Below are positions 59,473-64,000 of a stretch of 64,000 nucleotides of DNA, piece after piece. Within the stretch, counting starts at the first letter, position 1, and the number at the start of each line of letters is the position of its first letter. This DNA is from Spatholobus suberectus (Eukaryota > Streptophyta > Magnoliopsida > Fabales > Fabaceae): positions 12,407,411-12,471,410 of the forward strand of contig CM014731.1 of the NCBI GenBank assembly GCA_004329165.1. Direction: 5' to 3'. Both the position numbers and the translations under genes were made by a program. The notes beneath the pieces are model-generated. The model saw only the letters and a program-made list of their open reading frames with translations, was not told where the DNA came from and ran no database searches.

Positions 59473-60595
59473 TGTAAAACACAGGAAAAATACAAGAAAG
59501 GGGGTTGAATTGTTTTTTTTTTTAAACTATTGCAAAACCTTTTTTAAAAACAAGTATCATCTGATCAACAGATGAAATGTATAGCTTACTAAAATAGATT
59601 TCAAAAGAAAAATGATTCCTTTTAAGAGATAAACATTTTTAGTGAATCAAGGGAAAAGTAAAATAAAAAGAGACACAAAGTTTTATACTGGTTTGTCTTG
59701 CTCTAGAGACTACGTCCAGTTCTTGACACACCACCAAGTCCCACTATAACTTTAACAAAATTGCAAGTATTCTTTTATCTAAGCCTTTTCAAGCATATCC
59801 CAAGTAGTATTTCACTTGTCTCTTCAAACAAACACCCAAGTATTCTTTGACACAAAGCCTCTTCAAGCTTCCGCCAATTTCACAAAAGAGATGGTTAAAG
59901 GGTAAGTGTTCACAAACTACGTTGCGTCTTATCAAACGAATATACACTGAAGCTTAAGAACTTGACTAAGATGATTTTTATAAAGATTTCTTTTAAACTC
60001 AAGAGAGAGAGAGAGCTAAGCACTTAAAGATTAAAAACAGAGAATTCAGCTAGCGTTATGCATATCTGTTCGCACAAGTCTTCTCTTTTATTTATAGTGC
60101 TCCTTAAAAAGTGTCTGTTGTGAGTGCTTTAGAGGCATCATTCGTTTGATGTTACATAAAGAAGAAAATATTTGTTGAAGCATTAAATGCTTTTCACCAA
60201 CTGGTCACACTAATAAGATAAAGTAGTTTGCTTATCTTACCTTTCTCGTACTGAATCTTATTGCAGTAAGCATGTTTTGCTTTTTAGTACTGGCAAGTAC
60301 ATTGAAGTTCCTTCTTTTTGGCAGATAGCTATATCTTTTCAGAAGTAGGTACGTTGAAATCTTTTTTTTTTGAAAAAGTGGGTACGTGAACTTTTAGACA
60401 GGGGTCAATATTTGTATAAAATATATCAAATAAAGACTAAAACCAGCAGTCCTCAATAACTTTTGTCTGTTGTGAATAAACAACATAATTTTTTATGTAT
60501 TTCAAAAACAAGCGTTCAAATGGTCATAAAAACATTAGTTTGTTTAGCATAATCAAAACAAAATGAGGGTTACATAATCGTCCTTTGTCCTAACA
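59473..60595 (-). mobile_element. Sirevirus/copia-type 3' LTR
   Basis: On the minus strand it starts TGTTAGGACAAAGGACG and ends ...TTTTACA, i.e. TG...CA, about 1.12 kb. The preceding minus-strand sequence AAAAAAGAGGGAAAT is a polypurine tract, as expected before a 3' LTR. A TATA-like CTATAAATAAAAG sits near + 60088-60100. Strings 'aagggggttgaattg', 'tttatactggtttg' and 'tacgtccagt' recall the LTR at 10927-12792. Internal DNA continues to the right. Confidence 0.75.
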
Positions 60596-61180
60596 ATTTC
60601 CCTCTTTTTTATGATGACAAATAACTATAATTTTAATAATGGTCCTTTTATAGCAACGCTTTTGACAGACGATATTTGTCGACTTTTAGTTTAGAGGATA
60701 TAATATTTATGTGGCATCAAAACTGCATATGTTTTTCATTATAGGTAATTTAAAATGAAAACACCAGACGAAATGCCAAAATATTATCATGAGCAAAGCA
60801 CAGACATATACCTGTATATTTGCAAGTGAACATTCTGAAATACATAAAATAAAAGAAAGTAAAAGTATATTCAAACTAAAAAAAATACTCCCCCTGAAAA
60901 TGTGCTTCCTTCATAAACATCTCTTTTCCTATACTCTTCTCTCCCTTTTGGCAACATCAATTAGCGGAGTTAGAGTCAGAATCAAAGCTGAAGCTAGAGG
61001 ATGAGCCTAGCTCAGTTTTGAATCGTTTGTGCAACTTGGTGAGCAAGACTTTGACTCATTTCCACTTCTTGCTTTCTCAAATAAGTGCAACCTCCAGACA
61101 TTGAACAGTGTGTTTCAACTCAGTGACTTCTTGGCAAAAGTCTGGAAAGGGGTTAGACGAAGAGGTGCCTGAAAATTAGA
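60596..61180 (-). mobile_element. Internal 3' fragment of the Sirevirus-like element
   Basis: Minus-strand sequence upstream of the polypurine tract. It reads short broken frames with KEMFMKEAHFQGE and CQEVTELKHTVQCLEV-like pieces and ends near 61180. No gag, protease, integrase or reverse transcriptase sequence is present and no second LTR follows, so this is a truncated element. Confidence 0.55.
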
Positions 61181-61660
61181 TGACTAAAATAAAATAAATA
61201 AAAGTTAGAAGGACTAAGTTTACTGAAGAAAAGAAACAAATTAAAGATTAAAATACTAATTTCACCTATTAATTATTATATTAATTTTTAAATTTTTGGT
61301 TAGTAGATAATTCTTCAAAAATTTAAATAATCACCTTATTAAAATGGTGAAAATAAAATTTTAAAAAACTATTTTAATAATAGATAAAATCCTTAAAAAA
61401 ACTAATTTGGCGTCAAAATTTTTAGAGAATTTCAATGACGATAAAAGAATATTTTTTAATAATAAAATTTTTTGGAGAATCAATGCGATATAAAGCGCGT
61501 AACTAGTTGAAACTTTTCCTTATGAAAGAACATTGCATGTAATTACATCATATTGTTGACGAAAGAGAACTTTTATTGCATAGGTAATACAGAGAAATAA
61601 TGGATTCGAAAAAGCAAGGAAAGAAAGATAGTTCAAGTCGTTGGCCAAGAAAAACAATTA
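61181..61660. other. Upstream region of the membrane-protein gene
   Basis: AT-rich up to about 61500. A TATAAA at 61489-61494 could serve the downstream gene, with a 5' UTR of some 450 bases. This is a positional guess. Confidence 0.35.
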
Positions 61661-61972
61661 ATGGATACTTCTTGTCGAATTCCCTCATCTTTGCGAGTTT
61701 GTTCACACAATTTCCCACGAGAAATACCCGATCGAAAAGCACTAAACAACAGTTTCTCAAATGTTTCCCACAAGAAAAAATGTGTACCGTGCTCAATTTC
61801 TTGGTGCGCATCTGATTCCAATTGGACAAAAATTACAGAGAATCTTCCTCGTCATCAACCAATATTTAAGGAAATAAGTACCCGATCTTTAACAAGAAAC
61901 ACAACACCACAATTTTTTCGAACCAAATCCACACACTCACGGCAAACAGATTCGGAATTGCATTCCCAAGCA

Positions 61973-62536
61973 ATGACCACCCATAATGGAACCAATTCAT
62001 TTCCTCTACCACTTGAAAATTCCAACGTGAATGATAATAACCAAAAATTCTTTAGTGTGCTCCCCTTCTTTGGTGTCATCAACATGACAATCACCAGTGG
62101 CACCACAATCTACCGCGCATACAACAATGGTGACATTCAAATGATAGCATTCGTCACTTTTGTCTTCTTTGGCACCTTCCTCTTGGACTATTGGTTCCGC
62201 TTGTACCACATGCTGCCTCCACATGATCGATCTTGTGAGAAGCTCAAGCTGAAAATTGGGATATGGGTGTTGGTCAGTTCCATTATGTTTGGATTTGCCT
62301 GCGAGTTCTCAACGTTTGTGGGCTTCTTTGAGTCTGTAACCTTCTATGGGGTTGTGATTAGTGGCAACACTTTCCTCTTCTATGTGTATTTCATTTGGGA
62401 GGGTGACAAGAATGGAAGAGCATGCTCTATTACGAGTGGACGAGAAAACAAGGAGGCTCTTGGTAGTGGGTACAATGATGGGCATGCAGATAAGAAGGAA
62501 TATATGCCACTATCACAGGGTGTGGACAATGTGTAA
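61973..62536 (+). CDS. Small plant membrane protein, four predicted helices, function unknown
   Basis: The open frame runs from 61661, but the first 104 codons look like translated UTR, so I place the start at Met 61973, giving 187 residues. From that start hydrophobic stretches lie at about residues 26-46 (FFSVLPFFGVINMTI), 56-77 (MIAFVTFVFFGTFLLDYWF), 94-118 (IGIWVLVSSIMFGFACEF) and 121-142. A charged loop with YHMLPPHDRSCEKLKLK lies between helices 2 and 3. The tail after residue 143 is hydrophilic and ends PLSQGVDNV. A single exon, no signal peptide, N- and C-termini likely cytosolic with an even number of helices. I do not recognise the family; layout resembles the many plant-specific small transmembrane families. 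The longer frame with start 61661 cannot be excluded. Confidence 0.75.
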   Translation: MTTHNGTNSFPLPLENSNVNDNNQKFFSVLPFFGVINMTITSGTTIYRAYNNGDIQMIAFVTFVFFGTFLLDYWFRLYHMLPPHDRSCEKLKLKIGIWVLVSSIMFGFACEFSTFVGFFESVTFYGVVISGNTFLFYVYFIWEGDKNGRACSITSGRENKEALGSGYNDGHADKKEYMPLSQGVDNV

Positions 62537-62714
62537 AATATAGTTTTAGATTGAAACATATGAGAACTTTGATGCCAATTTAACTAAATATATTTTTAGT
62601 TGGTACTTACTTTAATGATCATTCTACTTTAAAAAGATTAAATTCTGATCGTCATCGACAAATGAATAACCATAACATATACGAAAAAAATAATGCAAAT
62701 ACCAGAAGTCTTAA
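62537..62714. other. 3' flank of the membrane-protein gene
   Basis: AT-rich; probably holds the 3' UTR. No clear AATAAA near the stop. Confidence 0.4.
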
Positions 62715-62723
62715 TAAATAATA

Positions 62724-63210
62724 GGTTTAATAAATAATGTGTTCAATTATTTATTGATTTGATCCATGTACCTGTCCGAAATTCGTTGTTTTGACTCTAA
62801 ACTTAAAAATTGTAAGTTTGCCCTTGAATGAGCAAATTTAATGGGTTTTGGTCCCTACTGTCAATTGTCTTCTAACACTTTTAACTTTGGCTACTATATA
62901 ACACCGCTACAAAATTTTTGTGATAATGTAAAACTGCCAGAAAGTTTTTGTCAGTGGTTAAAGCGCCAGAAATTTTTCTACCGTGAATGAAATTTCTGAC
63001 GGTTTAACAATTGCCAAAAAAATTTCTAATGGTTTTACACCACCACAAATTTTGTAACAACCTTAACAACAATATCATATAATGATGTTAACAGCAGAGA
63101 CTAAAACACATTAAATTTGCTTGTCCAAGAACTAAAACTTACAATTTTTGCATATAGGATCAATATAGTAAAACTCAGATAAGTATAGGAACTAAATGAG
63201 TAATTAAACC
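62724..63210. mobile_element. Mutator-like element, 487 bp
   Basis: Starts GGTTTAATAAATAATGTG and ends with the inverse TGAGTAATTAAACC. 9-bp TSD TAAATAATA (62715-62723) / TAAATAATC (63211-63219), one mismatch. Inner arms contain mirrored 'ctacaaaatttttgtgataa' and 'caccacaaattttgtaac'. It lies about 190 bases beyond the membrane-protein stop codon. Confidence 0.85.
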
Positions 63211-63371
63211 TAAATAATCTACTCCTTTCAAGGTGTTTAAATGAGGGTTATTTAATATATATTTGCTTACTTTTTTTAAGAATATGAAAGTGAATTATAA
63301 TTTTGAATTTGTTAAAATACTTTCTAAAATATAACTTATTAATGTGATCCTAAAATATGATATCTCAAAGT

Positions 63372-63546
63372 TGTCCTATGAAGACCCGCTTTCGCTACGG
63401 CTCTGATGGTTTCCCTTAAATAAGCCACTGTCTATGAGTCACCGGCTCATTCTTAAACGGGCACGCAGTCAGAGTCCTGGACTGGGCTCCTCCCATTGCT
63501 TGGGAGCTTACAGTTTCATGTTCTATTTCACTCCCCGATGGGGGTG
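63372..63546 (-). pseudogene. Nuclear copy of a plastid 23S rRNA gene fragment (NUPT)
   Basis: The minus strand matches a stretch of chloroplast 23S rRNA as I know it: the series 'CCCCCATCGGGGAGTGAA', 'AGAACATGAAAC', 'AAGCTCCCAAGCAATGGGAG', 'AAGAATGAGCCGGTGACTC', 'AGAGCCGTAGCGAAAGCG' and 'GTCTTCATAGG'. Differences from the plastid sequence are mostly G-to-A or C-to-T, the usual decay of methylated nuclear copies, plus a small insertion (about 'TCCAGG'). Only about 175 bp is present, so it is a non-functional organelle-DNA insertion. Confidence 0.85.
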
Positions 63547-64000
63547 GACAAGGCTTTACTTTTTTAGCTGAACGTGAAACAGAAAAAACCACATTCACAC
63601 ATGGCATCATAGTTGTGACTTTGCAATGACGTGCTTAATGAAAGTTGCAGTTATCTTAGCATAGCAAATATACTTGAATTTTACCGATCAATATTTGGTG
63701 TCCTCTCGTATGTGGAAAGCGGCAAAAGCAGACTTAATAAGAATATTGCCTCTGTGATTGAGCGTGAGCTGCAACTTTATTACTAGTCACGCAACATTTC
63801 TGGTACCCCAACTTGTAAAGAGAACTATGGCCAAGATGCTGCACTAACCTAGCTTGAGAGATCAGAAGGGGAAAGATGCTCGATCTTATTTTTCAATCTT
63901 GTGTGGATTAATGAGAGAGGTATATTAATGATATGTTCAAATGTTGTAGCCAAAGTCAAGATCAACCAGGATGAAATCAAGGAGGGTTTGGGCTATTTGG
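63547..64000. other. Right-edge sequence, unassigned
   Basis: Less AT-rich than most of the window, but no reading frame, exon or repeat is recognisable in what remains before the edge. It could be part of a gene or element that continues beyond the window. Confidence 0.3.

Noticed and set aside
63372..63546. Functional rRNA gene
   Set aside because: Only about 175 bp of a 2.8-kb rRNA is present and it carries many substitutions and a small insertion.

Overview
The window is nuclear DNA from a dicot plant, most likely a legume close to soybean. It has interrupted genes with short GT-AG exons, long AT-rich introns and spacers, plant-type protein families, a decayed piece of plastid 23S rRNA gene, and a dense load of plant transposons. 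The species is an inference from familiarity with the protein and repeat types, not a database result.

Four genes look intact. (1) A six-exon PIN auxin carrier of the short-loop, PIN8-like type, + strand, 664-3785. (2) A six-exon mitochondrial outer-membrane porin (VDAC), + strand, 23870-27979, with a 27-G run in intron 1. (3) A six-exon RLCK-VII receptor-like cytoplasmic kinase of the PBL34 type, - strand, 37951-41485. (4) A single-exon four-helix membrane protein of unknown function, + strand, 61973-62536. Two gene fragments are broken: a hypersensitive-induced-reaction (HIR, SPFH family) pseudogene on the - strand at about 30150-31150, and a GRAS-type fragment on the - strand at about 52030-52510. 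These genes have no visible functional link; they are separate neighbours in a repeat-rich chromosome arm.

Most of the rest is mobile DNA, and many boundaries can be read from target-site duplications (TSDs). From 4489 to about 15090 lies a four-deep nest: a LINE (- strand) is cut by a 1.7-kb solo copia-type LTR (6212-7944) and by a 5.7-kb hAT element (8322-14012); the hAT is cut by another solo LTR (10927-12792), which is itself cut by a 412-bp solo LTR (11805-12216). Further along are two related hAT elements (16240-17256 and 52654-54133), a SINE with a perfect 11-bp TSD (17648-17748), many Mutator-like elements with 9-bp TSDs, six copies of one small inverted-repeat MITE family, and a 2.7-kb foldback element full of AACGCT/AGCGTT inverted repeats (32058-34751) with a smaller relative (22574-23083). 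There is also a Mutator-like element split by a 3-kb LTR (44774-48833), a three-LTR TRIM array with a perfect TSD (57929-59069), and a Sirevirus-like 3' end (59473-about 61180).

No tRNA gene, CRISPR array or bacterial-type operon was seen. The most unusual structures are the three-LTR TRIM, the AACGCT foldback family and the TSD-resolved nests.
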